DNA of 50,371 bases, taken from Paenibacillus agaridevorans. GTDB taxonomy: Bacteria > Bacillota > Bacilli > Paenibacillales > Paenibacillaceae. The DNA is taken from positions 1-50,371 of the forward strand of contig NZ_BDQX01000053.1 in NCBI RefSeq assembly GCF_003112455.1, read 5' to 3'. Position 1 is the first letter of the stretch, and each line of letters starts with the position of its first letter. The notes beneath the pieces were generated by a model. The model had not been told where the DNA came from. It saw only the letters and a list, made by a program, of their open reading frames with translations, and searched no databases. Made by a program: the position numbers and the translations under genes. This document shows, one piece after another, positions 30,034-40,342 of the stretch.

Positions 30034-30474
30034 ATGAAATTGCATGAGTTAGCACCAGCACCAGGCTCGACTGCGGCGCCTAAGCGCAAAGGTCGCGGTA
30101 TCGGCTCCGGCAACGGCAAAACAGCAGGCAAAGGCCATAAAGGTCAAAATGCTCGTTCCGGCGGCGGTGTTCGTCCTGGATTCGAGGGCGGCCAAAATCC
30201 TTTGTACCGTCGCGTTCCGAAGCGCGGTTTCAACAATCCATTCCGCAAGGAGTACGCGATTGTTAACATTGAAGATCTGAACAGCTTTGCTGCAGGGACA
30301 GAAGTTACACCAGAGGTTCTTCTTGAGCAAGGAGTTATCAGTAACCCTTTGGCAGGAATCAAAATCTTGGGTAATGGTGAATTGAAAGTAGAGCTCACTG
30401 TTAAAGCAAACAAGTTCTCTCAATCTGCGGTAGAGAAAATCCAGGCTGCCGGCGGTAAAACCGAGGTGATCTAA
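30034..30474 (+). CDS. rplO: 50S ribosomal protein L15
   Basis: A 146-residue protein with a long glycine-rich N-terminal extension into 23S rRNA ([20 protein letters not shown], about residues 17-36, then a [12 protein letters not shown] block). The RBS is AAGGAGGTG. The stop TAA is directly followed by the secY start. Confidence 0.96.
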   Translation: MKLHELAPAPGSTAAPKRKGRGIGSGNGKTAGKGHKGQNARSGGGVRPGFEGGQNPLYRRVPKRGFNNPFRKEYAIVNIEDLNSFAAGTEVTPEVLLEQGVISNPLAGIKILGNGELKVELTVKANKFSQSAVEKIQAAGGKTEVI

Positions 30475-31776
30475 TTGTTCACAACCGTGTCCAACATTTG
30501 GAAAGTGGCGGATCTGCGTACAAGGATCCTCTTCACGCTTTTCATTCTTTTCATTTACCGGATCGGTTCTTTCATTCCGGTACCGGGAGTAGACAAAACC
30601 GTATTCGAGAACATGGATTCGCAAGGCGCTGACTTGTTCGGCTTGCTGAACACGTTCTCGGGCGGTGCGCTCTTCCAATTCTCCATTTTCGCGATCGGTA
30701 TTACGCCGTATATCACGGCATCGATCATCGTGCAGCTCTTGTCGATGGACGTTATCCCGAAGTTTGCGGAATGGGCGAAGGAAGGCGAAAACGGCAAGCG
30801 CAAGCTGGCTCAAATTACGCGTTACGGCACGATTATCCTTGGTTTGGTACAAGGCTTCGCAACAGCGATTGGCTTCAACCGCTCCTTCGGACTTGAAATG
30901 ATTCCGGGCGCAAACTTCGTAGACTACTTGGTCATCGCAATCATCCTGACAGCTGGTACAGCTTTCTTGATGTGGCTCGGCGAGCAAATTACGGAGAGAG
31001 GTATCGGCAACGGTATCTCCATCTTGATCTTCGCAGCGATCGTAGCCGGTATCCCTGGTCACATCCGCACGTTGTATCAAGATCAATTCATCGATGCGCA
31101 AGACCAGCTTTTCTTGAACATCGCGAAGATGGTGCTGATCGTACTCGTGATTATCGCGATCATCGTCGGCGTTATCTTTATTCAGCAAGGTATCCGGAAG
31201 ATCCCGGTTCAATACGCGAAGCGTGTTGTCGGACGTAAGATGTACGGCGGACAATCGACTCACATTCCAATGAAGGTTAACGGCGCGGGCGTAATCCCGG
31301 TTATCTTCGCGGTATCCCTGATCATGTTCCCTGTAACGATTGCCAACTTCTGGTCCACCAAGCCTTGGGCGCAATGGATCATCGACAATATGAACTATGA
31401 CCGGCCGCTTGGCATGGTATTGTACGTATTGCTGATCATCGGTTTCACCTTCTTCTACACATTCGTGCAAATTAATCCTGTGCAAATGGCAGATCAGATG
31501 AAGAAGAACGGCGGTTATATCCCGGGCATCCGTCCTGGCAAGCCGACGTCCGCTTACCTGACTCGCGTTATGTCGCGGATTACGCTCACGGGTGCACTCT
31601 TCTTGGCAGCGATCTCCGTATTCCCAGTGTTCTTTGGAGCATTGGCGGGATTACCGCGGTCCGTGCAGCTTGGCGGCACATCGCTCCTCATCGTTGTCGG
31701 CGTTGCGCTTGATACGATGAAGCAGATCGAGAGCCAGTTGATCAAACGTCATTACAAAGGGTTTATCAATAAATAA
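30475..31776 (+). CDS. secY: Preprotein translocase subunit SecY
   Basis: A 433-residue channel-forming membrane protein with ten predicted spans. It has a short N-terminal cytoplasmic helix (VSNIWKVADLRTRILFTLF), the plug region FGLLNTFSGGALFQFSIFAI, GERITxRGIGNGIS-like sequence in GEQITERGIGNGISILIF, and the functional cytosolic loop with QYAKRVVGRKMYGG. The start is TTG at 30475, right after the rplO stop, with GAGGTGAT inside rplO. It works with SecE (443) and SecA elsewhere. Confidence 0.96.
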   Translation: MFTTVSNIWKVADLRTRILFTLFILFIYRIGSFIPVPGVDKTVFENMDSQGADLFGLLNTFSGGALFQFSIFAIGITPYITASIIVQLLSMDVIPKFAEWAKEGENGKRKLAQITRYGTIILGLVQGFATAIGFNRSFGLEMIPGANFVDYLVIAIILTAGTAFLMWLGEQITERGIGNGISILIFAAIVAGIPGHIRTLYQDQFIDAQDQLFLNIAKMVLIVLVIIAIIVGVIFIQQGIRKIPVQYAKRVVGRKMYGGQSTHIPMKVNGAGVIPVIFAVSLIMFPVTIANFWSTKPWAQWIIDNMNYDRPLGMVLYVLLIIGFTFFYTFVQINPVQMADQMKKNGGYIPGIRPGKPTSAYLTRVMSRITLTGALFLAAISVFPVFFGALAGLPRSVQLGGTSLLIVVGVALDTMKQIESQLIKRHYKGFINK

Positions 31777-32519
<743 letters not shown>

Positions 32520-32520
<1 letters not shown>

Positions 32521-33284
32521 TGATTATTTGCAAATCCGAATCGGAGCTGCGATTAATGAGGGAAGCCGGACGGATCGTTGCGGAAACGCATCGGTTGATG
32601 GCAGCAGCAGTAAAGCCGGGCATCACCACAGGTGAGCTTGACCGTATTGCCGAACAGTACATTCGAAGTCAGAATGCCGTTCCTTCCTTTAAAAGTTACA
32701 ATGGGTTTCCTTCCAGCATTTGCGCTTCTGTAAATGACGAGTTGGTGCACGGATTCCCTGGATCACGCAAGTTGAACGAGGGCGATATAATAAGCATCGA
32801 CATCGGAGCGCAGTTCGAAGGCTATCATGGCGATTCCGCTTGGACCTATGCGGTCGGGAGCGTGACGCCAGAAGTTCAGAGACTGCTCGACGTGACGGAA
32901 GAATCGCTATACGCGGGACTTGCGCTCGTTAAGCCTGATGTCAGGCTTTATACGATATCGCACGCCATCCAGAAGGTTATTGAAGCAGCAGGTTTCTCGG
33001 TAGTACGGGAATACGTAGGGCACGGAATCGGCGCGGAACTGCATGAAGAACCGCAAATACCGAACTATGGTATACCGGACAGGGGACCGCGGCTGAAGCC
33101 GGGTATGGTGCTTGCCATCGAGCCGATGGTTAATATCGGAGAACGATATGTACGAACGCTCGAAGACGATTGGACAGTCGTAACGCAAGACGGTTCCTGG
33201 TGCGCTCATTTTGAGCACACGGTTGCCGTCACAGAGGACGGCTTTGAAATATTGACCATTCTGCCGCAGCAGTCCGAGGTGTAA
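32520..33284 (+). CDS. map: Type I methionine aminopeptidase
   Basis: A 254-residue metallopeptidase removing initiator methionine. The metal ligands are visible in order: Asp in SIDIGA, Asp in HGDSAWT, His in YVGHGIG, Glu in AIEPMV and Glu in FEHTVAV. No N-terminal zinc-finger extension is present, as expected for bacterial type Ia. The ATG overlaps the adk stop (TAATG). Confidence 0.96.
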
Positions 33285-33285
33285 G

Positions 33286-33567
33286 GTGGATGCTCATCCC
33301 CGGATTGGTCAGTTCGTCAAAGTACTTCGAGGCAAGGACGAAGACAGTTATGCCGTGGTCATTGCCATTATCGACGACAAGTTCGTCATGATTGCGGACG
33401 GCGACAAGCGAAGGTTCGACCAGCCCAAGAAAAAGAACGTTCTGCATCTGATGTTACAGCCTGCCTTTAGTCATGAGGTAATAAGCAGCTTGCAAGAAAC
33501 AGGCAGAGTGACGAATGCCAAATTACGTTACGCAATTCAGAAGTACGCGCATGCGAAAGGAGAATGA
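33286..33567 (+). CDS. KOW-domain RNA-binding protein (L14e/YbzG-like)
   Basis: A 93-residue protein of unknown exact role, found between map and infA in Bacilli. The N-terminal part, [20 protein letters not shown] (about residues 7-26), is a KOW/SH3-like module related to L14e, followed by a basic helical C terminus. The start is GTG at 33286, one base after the map stop. Its stop overlaps the infA region, so it is translated in the adk-map-infA block. A ribosome or mRNA link is inference from fold and context. Confidence 0.85.
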   Translation: MDAHPRIGQFVKVLRGKDEDSYAVVIAIIDDKFVMIADGDKRRFDQPKKKNVLHLMLQPAFSHEVISSLQETGRVTNAKLRYAIQKYAHAKGE

Positions 33568-33569
33568 CG

Positions 33570-33785
33570 GTGGCGAAGGAAGACGTCATTGAGGTCGAAG
33601 GTACGGTTATTGAGCCGTTGCCGAATGCGATGTTCAAGGTGGAGCTGGAGAACGGTCATCAAATTCTCGCACATGTATCCGGCAAACTTAGAATGCACTT
33701 CATCCGCATTCTGACCGGAGACAAAGTGGTTATACAGTTATCGCCTTACGATTTATCAAGAGGGCGCATCACCTATCGGAAGTAA
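33570..33785 (+). CDS. infA: Translation initiation factor IF-1
   Basis: A 71-residue OB-fold factor that blocks the A site during initiation. [20 protein letters not shown] and [16 protein letters not shown] are diagnostic. I prefer the GTG at 33570, because it yields MAKEDVIE and lies 7 bases after AGGAG (33558-33562). The in-frame ATG at 33564 is one base from that site and would add two residues. Confidence 0.94.
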   Translation: MAKEDVIEVEGTVIEPLPNAMFKVELENGHQILAHVSGKLRMHFIRILTGDKVVIQLSPYDLSRGRITYRK

Positions 33786-33795
33786 CCGCGGTTAG

Positions 33796-33945
<150 letters not shown>

Positions 33946-33964
33946 AAGGAGGGAAATATAGCCC

Positions 33965-34333
33965 ATGGCACGTATAGCTGGTGTAGATATTCCGCGCGAC
34001 AAGCGCGTTGAAATCGCCCTGACGTATATTTTCGGTATCGGCAAAACGACTTCGCAAAAAATCCTGGCTTCCACGGAAGTTAACCCAGACACTCGCGTTC
34101 GCGATCTGACTGAGGATGAGCTGGCTCGTCTGCGCGAAGCCATCGACAAGAATGTTAAAGTGGAAGGCGACCTTCGTCGCGAAATTTCGCTTAACATCAA
34201 GCGTCTAACTGAGATCGGCTGCTACCGTGGTCTTCGTCACCGTCGCGGACTTCCTGTTCGCGGTCAACGTACGAAAACAAACGCGCGTACGCGCAAAGGT
34301 CCACGTCGTACTGTAGCGAACAAGAAGAAATAA
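33965..34333 (+). CDS. rpsM: 30S ribosomal protein S13
   Basis: A 122-residue head protein forming bridges to the large subunit and contacting P-site t[23 protein letters not shown] and the C-terminal [20 protein letters not shown] are diagnostic. The RBS is AAAGGAGGG. It begins the alpha operon section with rpsK, rpoA and rplQ. Confidence 0.97.
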   Translation: MARIAGVDIPRDKRVEIALTYIFGIGKTTSQKILASTEVNPDTRVRDLTEDELARLREAIDKNVKVEGDLRREISLNIKRLTEIGCYRGLRHRRGLPVRGQRTKTNARTRKGPRRTVANKKK

Positions 34334-34352
34334 GAAAGGAGGATAATGGACA

Positions 34353-34748
34353 ATGGCTAAACCAAAAAAAGTCGTTCGCACAAAACGTCGCGATCGGAAA
34401 AACATTGACACTGGCGTGGCTCACATTCGTTCGACGTTCAACAACACGATCGTTACGATCACAGACCCGCATGGTAATGCAATCTCTTGGGCAAGCTCCG
34501 GCAACCTTGGTTTCAAAGGTTCCCGTAAAAGCACGCCGTTCGCAGCTCAGATGGCTGCCGAATCCGCAGCGAAAGCGGCTATGGAGCATGGCATGAGAAC
34601 TGTCGAAGTTATGGTTAAAGGACCTGGCGCTGGCCGCGAGGCGGCGATTCGTTCGCTGCAGGCTGCTGGATTGGAAGTTAACCTCATTAAGGATGTAACC
34701 CCAGTTCCGCATAACGGATGCCGTCCACCGAAACGTCGTCGCGTATAG
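34353..34748 (+). CDS. rpsK: 30S ribosomal protein S11
   Basis: A 131-residue platform protein near the E site. The glycine-rich [17 protein letters not shown] and the C-terminal [18 protein letters not shown] are diagnostic. The RBS is AAAGGAGG. A 126-base spacer separates it from rpoA; I saw TTGACA at 34822-34827 there but no matching -10. Confidence 0.97.
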   Translation: MAKPKKVVRTKRRDRKNIDTGVAHIRSTFNNTIVTITDPHGNAISWASSGNLGFKGSRKSTPFAAQMAAESAAKAAMEHGMRTVEVMVKGPGAGREAAIRSLQAAGLEVNLIKDVTPVPHNGCRPPKRRRV

Positions 34749-34874
34749 TTAGATCCACTGTGGTATCAAATGACTGCAACTTGTGAATAATGGTTGTGAA
34801 GGTTTGGCATACTACGAGATTTGACATAAATAACGACAAGGTAACGGAGCGACGTTTGAAGGAGGGTACTATTT

Positions 34875-35819
34875 GTGATTGAGATCGAAAAGCCGAAAAT
34901 CGAAACCGTAGAGCTGAATAACGAGGGCACTTACGGACGTTTCGTGGTCGAGCCGCTGGAACGCGGATACGGCACGACGCTTGGAAATTCGCTTCGCCGA
35001 ATTTTATTGTCGTCTTTGCCTGGCGCGGCGGTGACGTCGGTTCAAATCGACGGCGTGCTGCATGAGTTTTCTACGGTTCCCGGAGTGATTGAAGACGTAA
35101 CGGAAATCATTCTGAACCTGAAAGGCCTCTCGCTGAAGATCCACTCCGACGAGGAGAAAGTGTTGGAGATCGACGCGGAAGGCGAAGGGAACGTAACAGC
35201 GGGCGACATTCGAGCTGATAGCGATGTCGAAATTTTAAGCCCTGATCTTCACATTGCGACCTTGGCCTCCGGAGCGCGGCTCCATATGCGGATTTTTGCT
35301 AATCGGGGACGCGGTTACGTGCAAGCGGACCGGAACAAGAGCGACGATCAACCGATTGGCGTCATCCCTGTCGATTCGATATACACGCCCATTACTCGGG
35401 TTAATTACAGCGTAGAGAACACACGCGTCGGCCAAGTCACCAACTATGACAAGCTGACGCTTGAAGTTTGGACGGACGGCAGTATTCGCCCTGAAGAGGC
35501 TGTAAGCCTCGGCGCTAAGATTTTGACCGAGCACTTGGACTTGTTCGTTGGATTAACGGATGAAGCCAAAGATGCCGAAATCATGGTTGAGAAGGAAGAG
35601 GACAAAAAAGAGAAGGTTCTGGAGATGACGATCGAAGAACTGGATCTGTCCGTACGTTCATATAACTGCTTGAAGCGTGCAGGCATCAACACCGTTCAAG
35701 AGCTGATCACGAAATCCGAAGAGGATATGATGAAGGTTCGTAACCTGGGCCGCAAATCCTTGGAAGAAGTTCAAGAGAAGCTGGAAGAGCTGGGTCTTGG
35801 CCTGCGCATGGAAGAGTAG
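34875..35819 (+). CDS. rpoA: DNA-directed RNA polymerase subunit alpha
   Basis: A 314-residue assembly platform of RNA polymerase. The N-terminal dimerisation domain has [20 protein letters not shown] (about residues 31-50); a flexible linker precedes the C-terminal domain (about residues 245-314) with [20 protein letters not shown], which contacts UP elements and activators. The start is GTG at 34875 behind GAAGGAGGG. There is no rpsD between rpsK and rpoA, as in Bacillus. Confidence 0.97.
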   Translation: MIEIEKPKIETVELNNEGTYGRFVVEPLERGYGTTLGNSLRRILLSSLPGAAVTSVQIDGVLHEFSTVPGVIEDVTEIILNLKGLSLKIHSDEEKVLEIDAEGEGNVTAGDIRADSDVEILSPDLHIATLASGARLHMRIFANRGRGYVQADRNKSDDQPIGVIPVDSIYTPITRVNYSVENTRVGQVTNYDKLTLEVWTDGSIRPEEAVSLGAKILTEHLDLFVGLTDEAKDAEIMVEKEEDKKEKVLEMTIEELDLSVRSYNCLKRAGINTVQELITKSEEDMMKVRNLGRKSLEEVQEKLEELGLGLRMEE

Positions 35820-35871
35820 TCTTGTAATCAGACAGCAATGTTAAACACAAAGCAAGGGAGGGGAAAACAAA

Positions 35872-36237
35872 ATGGCATATCAAAAATTGGGCCGTGACGC
35901 AAGCGCGCGGAAAGCATTGTTCCGCGATCTCGTAACGGATTTGTTCCTGTATGAGCGCATCCAAACGACTGAAGCCAAAGCGAAAGAGGTTCGTTCTATC
36001 GCTGAGAAGCTGATCACGAAAGCGAAAAAAGGTGATCTGCACGCTCGTCGTCAAGTTGCTGCATTCGTACGTCGCGAGACTGTTGACGGCGAACAAGACG
36101 CAATCCAAAAGCTGTTCTCCGAACTGGCAACTCGTTATTCGGAGCGCGCAGGCGGATATACGCGTATCCTGAAGCTTGGACCGCGTCGTGGTGACTCCGC
36201 GCCTATGGTTTACCTTGAGCTGGTCGACCGCGCGTAG
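35872..36237 (+). CDS. rplQ: 50S ribosomal protein L17
   Basis: A 121-residue protein at the tunnel exit. [20 protein letters not shown] and the end [20 protein letters not shown] are diagnostic. The RBS is AAGGGAGGGG. It ends the alpha operon and a terminator follows, whereas in B. subtilis ECF transporter genes come next. Confidence 0.97.
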   Translation: MAYQKLGRDASARKALFRDLVTDLFLYERIQTTEAKAKEVRSIAEKLITKAKKGDLHARRQVAAFVRRETVDGEQDAIQKLFSELATRYSERAGGYTRILKLGPRRGDSAPMVYLELVDRA

Positions 36238-36269
36238 TCTATAAATGGTAATGGAACTTTGATTAAAAG

Positions 36270-36302
36270 GAAGGGTGGACTCTTGAGGCCACCTTTTTTT
36301 TA
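36270..36302 (+). terminator. Terminator after rplQ
   Basis: GGTGG at 36274-36278 pairs with CCACC at 36289-36293, extended by AAG/CTT flanks and a small inner CT/AG helix, followed by eight T. It closes the S10-spc-alpha transcript. Confidence 0.85.
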
Positions 36303-36338
36303 TTGCGGCGGGACTATCGAAGAACGGGGAGGAGAGGC

Positions 36339-37139
36339 ATGCGCAACATCGGCGTGAAAGTTAGTTATGACGGAAGCGGATTTAACGGCTTCCAATCGCA
36401 GCCATACGGAAGAACCGTTCAACACGAAATCGAGAAAGCGATTCGCCACCTTACGGGTGAAGAGATTGTCATAATCGGTTCCGGACGGACGGATGCCGGC
36501 GTTCACGCCATGGGCCAGGTTTTCAACTTTCATACGGCTTCGACGATTCCAACGGAGCGCTGGGCGATCGCGCTGAATACAAGGTTGTCGAAGGACATTG
36601 TTATTCTGGAGGCGTGGGACGTCCCGCTTGAATTCCATTCTCGTCGTTCCGCCAAACGGAAGACGTACCGTTACTCGATCGACTTAAATAAGTTTCCTGA
36701 CGTATTTATGAGGCCCTATAGGTTTCATCATCCGACAAAGTTGAATATTGCCGCGATGGAGGAAGGGCTGGCTTACCTGGTAGGCAGACATGACTTTACA
36801 TCGTATACATCGATTCACTCCACCAAACCTCACCATATTCGTACGATCTATGAAGCTAGCTTCCAATTGGAGGAAGGTGCGCTTCATATGTACATTACGG
36901 GTAACGGGTTCTTATACAATATGGTGCGCGTCATTATGGGAACGCTGCTGTGGGTGGGGCAAGGCAAGTTGAAGCCGGCCGATATGGGGCGGATTCTGGA
37001 AGGCAAGTCTCGTTCGCTTGCCGGACCTACGGCGATGGCGCACGGATTAACGCTGGTAGACGTAGAGTACGGCGGGTGGAGCGCGCCAGAACCTCTGGAT
37101 GATCATGAAAGTGATTTTCGAGACGAGGATGAGGAGTAG
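36339..37139 (+). CDS. truA: tRNA pseudouridine synthase A
   Basis: A 266-residue enzyme making pseudouridine at tRNA positions 38-40. The catalytic aspartate is Asp52 in GRTDAGVHAMGQ. MRNIGVKVSYDGSGFNGFQ is the family start. An ATG-free upstream extension beginning at 36303 is unlikely; the ATG at 36339 follows GGGGAGGAGAGG. The C terminus ends in an acidic tail (residues about 250-266). It directly follows rplQ after the terminator. Confidence 0.94.
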   Translation: MRNIGVKVSYDGSGFNGFQSQPYGRTVQHEIEKAIRHLTGEEIVIIGSGRTDAGVHAMGQVFNFHTASTIPTERWAIALNTRLSKDIVILEAWDVPLEFHSRRSAKRKTYRYSIDLNKFPDVFMRPYRFHHPTKLNIAAMEEGLAYLVGRHDFTSYTSIHSTKPHHIRTIYEASFQLEEGALHMYITGNGFLYNMVRVIMGTLLWVGQGKLKPADMGRILEGKSRSLAGPTAMAHGLTLVDVEYGGWSAPEPLDDHESDFRDEDEE

Positions 37140-37198
37140 GGGCTGGTCTTTGACGGAGTCGTAGCGGTCAGATTGGGAGACCTTCGCCGGCATGAAGA

Positions 37199-37228
37199 AG
37201 GGACAGCCTCGAGGGGGAGACTGTCCCT
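37199..37228. terminator. Hairpin between convergent truA and the DUF4097 gene
   Basis: AGGGACAG at 37199-37206 pairs perfectly with CTGTCCCT at 37221-37228. The two genes converge here, so the hairpin could end both transcripts, but flanking T-runs are weak. Confidence 0.5.
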
Positions 37229-37243
37229 ATAGGTTGGATCGGA

Positions 37244-38212
37244 TTATCTCAAAATAATATCGCCGGAGCCGGTGCGTACGGTAAGCTTATGCTCGCCGCT
37301 TCCGAAAGCGCCGTTCACTTCCCGTTCTCCGTTCTTGCCCTGCTCGTTGAATCCGTTCATGCGGACGATGGCGTCGCCGGAGCTGGTGCGGAATTGCACG
37401 GCAAGCGACTCCGGCTCATGATCAAGCGAGATAAGGATATCGCCGCTTCCTGCCTTCAGATCGACATCGTGGTTGATCGTCGAGGTGTCCAATGTAATGT
37501 CGCCGGATCCCGTCAGGCCTTGGAGCGCGCCAGATCCATCCTCTAAGGAAACATCGCCGCTGCCGACATTGAATTTGAGTTTTTCCGCTTCGTAACGTTC
37601 CAGTTCCACATCGCCGCTGGCGGTATCAAGTTTTATAGACTGTGCAGTAATATCCTTGAGCTTGATGTCGCCGCTCGTTGCTTTTAATTCAAGCTCAGCG
37701 GAAGCTGATATCGATTGAACCTCGATGTCGCCGGAATTCGTTCGGAGCTCGACGGTTTCGAAGTCGGAGGAGCCAAGCTCGATGTCGCCGCTGTTTAGCT
37801 TGGCAGTTAACGTGCCCCAGGACTTCTCCGGCAGTTCGACGGTCAGCTTAACATTGGACCAATGGAATCCGAACCGGAAGCCACGATCCGATTGCAACGA
37901 CAGATTCAGCGTATCGCCGTCTTGGTCTGCCTTGAGCAGCAAATCATTGGCAACACGTTTCGTAGCGCGTCCTTCTAAGGTTACTATAACTTCGTCTGAA
38001 TGGCCTCGGACGATATTTACATCCAGGCTGCTGGAGTCGATGGCGATGTTCGATAATTCGTTAGAAGAGAATGTTCGCTCGTCATGGACGGGTTTGGTAA
38101 ACCCGGAGAACAGGCTTCCAAACGAGGTATTGCCTTGATTGAAGAACAGGTAGACAAGCGCGATCGCTCCGAGGAGTACGAGCAGCGTACCGAGTGCTTT
38201 GTTTGGTTTCAT
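37244..38212 (-). CDS. Membrane-anchored DUF4097 beta-repeat protein
   Basis: A 322-residue protein on the reverse strand. It has one N-terminal hydrophobic segment (about residues 5-23), then repeating units with the motif SGDI or SGDV spaced roughly 18-20 residues apart (for example NSGDIELGS, TSGDIKLKD, GSGDVSLED, GSGDITLDT). This pattern is that of DUF4097 adhesin-like beta-helix repeats, often linked to envelope-stress modules. The ATG at 38212 follows AAGGAGCG; an upstream extension to 38251 is unsupported. Function unknown. It interrupts the usual truA-rplM order in opposite orientation. Confidence 0.82.
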   Translation of the reverse strand: MKPNKALGTLLVLLGAIALVYLFFNQGNTSFGSLFSGFTKPVHDERTFSSNELSNIAIDSSSLDVNIVRGHSDEVIVTLEGRATKRVANDLLLKADQDGDTLNLSLQSDRGFRFGFHWSNVKLTVELPEKSWGTLTAKLNSGDIELGSSDFETVELRTNSGDIEVQSISASAELELKATSGDIKLKDITAQSIKLDTASGDVELERYEAEKLKFNVGSGDVSLEDGSGALQGLTGSGDITLDTSTINHDVDLKAGSGDILISLDHEPESLAVQFRTSSGDAIVRMNGFNEQGKNGEREVNGAFGSGEHKLTVRTGSGDIILR

Positions 38213-38385
38213 TATAAACGCTCCTTGCATATTGGCTTGGATTCGCCGCATCGATCCGTGACGATTCCGATGTTCTTATTGTAACAATGGAGATACCAAG
38301 AAGAAACAGCCTGCTGGCTTACCCGAAGACTGGCCTTAGGTCCAGCATGGGGAGAACGTGAAGCAAAGAGAATTGCAAATACGGC

Positions 38386-38414
38386 TTGCACTTCCCTATT
38401 ATTTATAGTAGAAT
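38386..38414 (+). promoter_or_regulatory. Promoter of rplM-rpsI
   Basis: TTGCAC at 38386-38391, a 17-base spacer and TAGAAT at 38409-38414. It starts transcription just upstream of the L13 leader. The rest of the 342-base gap between the DUF4097 gene and rplM shows no gene. Confidence 0.7.
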
Positions 38415-38428
38415 ATAACTTGTGCTTT

Positions 38429-38554
38429 CTTAGTGGCTCTCCCACAGCCCCGACTAAGAATGGCCATCCAAATGCAAGTTCCAACCATGAATAACAAACC
38501 AACGGCAACGTTGTTATAAAACGATTAATGTAAGAGAATTAAGGAGGATCATCC
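38429..38554 (+). ncRNA. Probable L13 ribosomal protein leader
   Basis: CTTAGT at 38429-38434 pairs with ACTAAG at 38453-38458 and encloses a GGC/GCC helix with CTCCCAC in the loop; this resembles the L13 leader family of Firmicutes, which precedes rplM. The boundary at the 3' side is set by the rplM start and is approximate. Confidence 0.6.
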
Positions 38555-38992
38555 ATGCGTACCACCTATATGGCTAAGCCGAATGAAGTCGAACGTAAAT
38601 GGTTCGTCATCGATGCGGAAGGCAAAACGCTCGGACGTCTGGCTAGCGAAGCTGCAAGCCTGATCCGCGGCAAACACAAACCGCAATTTACGCCTCACAT
38701 CGACACTGGCGATTTCGTTGTTATCATCAACGCTTCGAAAATCGTTCTGACAGGCAACAAAATGGCTGACAAAAACTACTACCGTCACTCCATGTACACA
38801 GGTGGCTTGAAAGTCACTCCTGCACACGAGATGTTGAAAAACAAGCCAGAGCGCATGATGGAGCTGGCTGTGCACGGCATGTTGCCTAAGAACCGTCTGG
38901 GCAACAAAATGAAACTTAAGCTGAAAGTCTACGCAGGTGCGGAACACCCACATCAAGCCCAAAACCCTGAAGTCTACGAGCTTCGCGGCTAA
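38555..38992 (+). CDS. rplM: 50S ribosomal protein L13
   Basis: A 145-residue early-assembly protein of the large subunit. [20 protein letters not shown] starts the protein, and [17 protein letters not shown] (about residues 109-125) is conserved. The RBS is AAGGAGGATC. It is cotranscribed with rpsI, 20 bases downstream. Confidence 0.97.
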   Translation: MRTTYMAKPNEVERKWFVIDAEGKTLGRLASEAASLIRGKHKPQFTPHIDTGDFVVIINASKIVLTGNKMADKNYYRHSMYTGGLKVTPAHEMLKNKPERMMELAVHGMLPKNRLGNKMKLKLKVYAGAEHPHQAQNPEVYELRG

Positions 38993-39012
38993 TAAAGAGG
39001 AGGACAAGTTTC

Positions 39013-39405
39013 ATGGCTCAAGTGCAATACTATGGAACAGGTCGTCGTAAACACTCTGTTGCACGTGTACGTCTCGTGCCGGGTGAAGGACGAATCATTG
39101 TTAATAAACGCGATTTAAACGAATATTTCGGTCTGGAAACGCTGAAGCTGATCGTTAAACAACCGCTTAACCTGACTGACACATTGTCCAAGTACGATGT
39201 ATTGGTTATCGCTAACGGCGGCGGCATGTCCGGTCAAGCTGGCGCAATCCGTCACGGTATCTCCCGTGCTCTGCTCAAAGCAGACCCTGAGTTCCGTCCG
39301 TCCCTTAAGCGCGCAGGCTTCCTGACTCGCGATCCGCGCATGAAAGAACGTAAAAAATACGGTCTTAAAGCGGCTCGTCGCGCTCCACAATTCTCGAAAC
39401 GTTAA
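39013..39405 (+). CDS. rpsI: 30S ribosomal protein S9
   Basis: A 130-residue head protein whose C-terminal tail, ending PQFSKR, reaches the P-site tRNA anticodon. [19 protein letters not shown] at the start is diagnostic. The RBS is AGAGGAGGAC. A strong terminator follows. Confidence 0.97.
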   Translation: MAQVQYYGTGRRKHSVARVRLVPGEGRIIVNKRDLNEYFGLETLKLIVKQPLNLTDTLSKYDVLVIANGGGMSGQAGAIRHGISRALLKADPEFRPSLKRAGFLTRDPRMKERKKYGLKAARRAPQFSKR

Positions 39406-39412
39406 TATGACG

Positions 39413-39452
39413 AAATACCATCTTTGCTACATGCAAAGATGGTATTTTTTTT
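39413..39452 (+). terminator. Terminator after rpsI
   Basis: AAATACCATCTTTG at 39413-39426 pairs with CAAAGATGGTATTT at 39434-39447 (perfect 14 bp), followed by a T-run. Confidence 0.95.
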
Positions 39453-39513
39453 GCCCAGACAAGCGCAAAGCTGTCACTTCGAAAACTTTTTCTCATATTG
39501 GTGGAAAGAAGGA

Positions 39514-39542
39514 TTGAACATTTGGCTTGAAAGTACTATAAT
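39514..39542 (+). promoter_or_regulatory. Promoter of cysH-sat
   Basis: TTGAAC at 39514-39519, a 17-base spacer and a perfect TATAAT at 39537-39542. Just downstream, CCAA-N5-TTGG at 39555-39567 is a small inverted repeat near the expected transcription start, a possible repressor site. No SAM riboswitch fits in the roughly 50-base leader. Confidence 0.75.
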
Positions 39543-39591
39543 CGATAATACAGACCAATTTACTTGGAATTAAAGACGGAGGTAACGACCA

Positions 39592-40287
39592 ATGAATTTG
39601 TTTGAGAAAGAAGCGCTTATTGCGCAGAAGGCTGTAGAACTCGAGAATGCATCGCCGGAAGACATTATCCGATTCGCCGTCGAGACTTTCCCGAATATTA
39701 CGTTCGCGTGCAGTTTCGGTGCGGAGGACGTCGTACTGGTTGATATGCTTCAGAAGATTAGCCCGAAGACAGACATCTTCTACTTGGATACGGACTTCCA
39801 CTTCAAGGAAACGTACGAGACGCGCGACCGAATCGCGGAAGCTTATCCTGGCATTCCATTCGTGGAAGTGAAACCGGAGATTACTCCTGAAGAGCAAGCA
39901 GAGCAGTTCGGGGAACAACTGTGGAAGAGCGACGCCAACAAGTGCTGTGACATTCGCAAGGTACAGCCGCTGACGAAGATTCTGTCCAAATACGAGGCGT
40001 GGATCACAGGAATCAGACGTGATCAGGCTCCAACCCGCGCTAACGCGAAGAAGATCGAATATGACGTGAAGTTTGGACTCGTAAAGTTTAATCCGATCGC
40101 ACATTGGACGTCTGACGATGTATGGAATTACATCCGCGAGAATAACGTTGTATACAATCCGCTTCACGATAATTATTATCCAAGCATTGGCTGCGAGTAT
40201 TGCACGCGTCAAGTTATGCCTGGCGAAGACCCGCGCGCAGGACGCTGGTCGGGGCAAGAGAAGACGGAGTGCGGTTTGCATAAGTAA
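39592..40287 (+). CDS. cysH: Adenylylsulfate (APS) reductase, CysH family
   Basis: A 231-residue thioredoxin-dependent reductase turning adenylylsulfate into sulfite. It has SFGAEDVVLVDML near the start, a CC pair in NKCCDIRK, the CxxC in GCEYCTRQ and the C-terminal catalytic ECGLHK. Presence of the two Cys pairs marks the [4Fe-4S] type that prefers APS over PAPS. The absence of an APS kinase gene next to it fits direct APS reduction. The RBS is GACGGAGG. Confidence 0.92.
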   Translation: MNLFEKEALIAQKAVELENASPEDIIRFAVETFPNITFACSFGAEDVVLVDMLQKISPKTDIFYLDTDFHFKETYETRDRIAEAYPGIPFVEVKPEITPEEQAEQFGEQLWKSDANKCCDIRKVQPLTKILSKYEAWITGIRRDQAPTRANAKKIEYDVKFGLVKFNPIAHWTSDDVWNYIRENNVVYNPLHDNYYPSIGCEYCTRQVMPGEDPRAGRWSGQEKTECGLHK

Positions 40288-40342
40288 GATAATATAGAAT
40301 AGCGTATTTTTGAACTTCCATTATAGGAGGCATTATCCCATC

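Noticed and set aside
34822..34850. Promoter before rpoA based on TTGACA
   Set aside because: No hexamer resembling TATAAT lies 16-18 bases downstream, and the gene fits in the upstream operon.
39543..39591. SAM riboswitch upstream of cysH
   Set aside because: Only about 50 bases lie between the promoter and start codon, too short for the aptamer.
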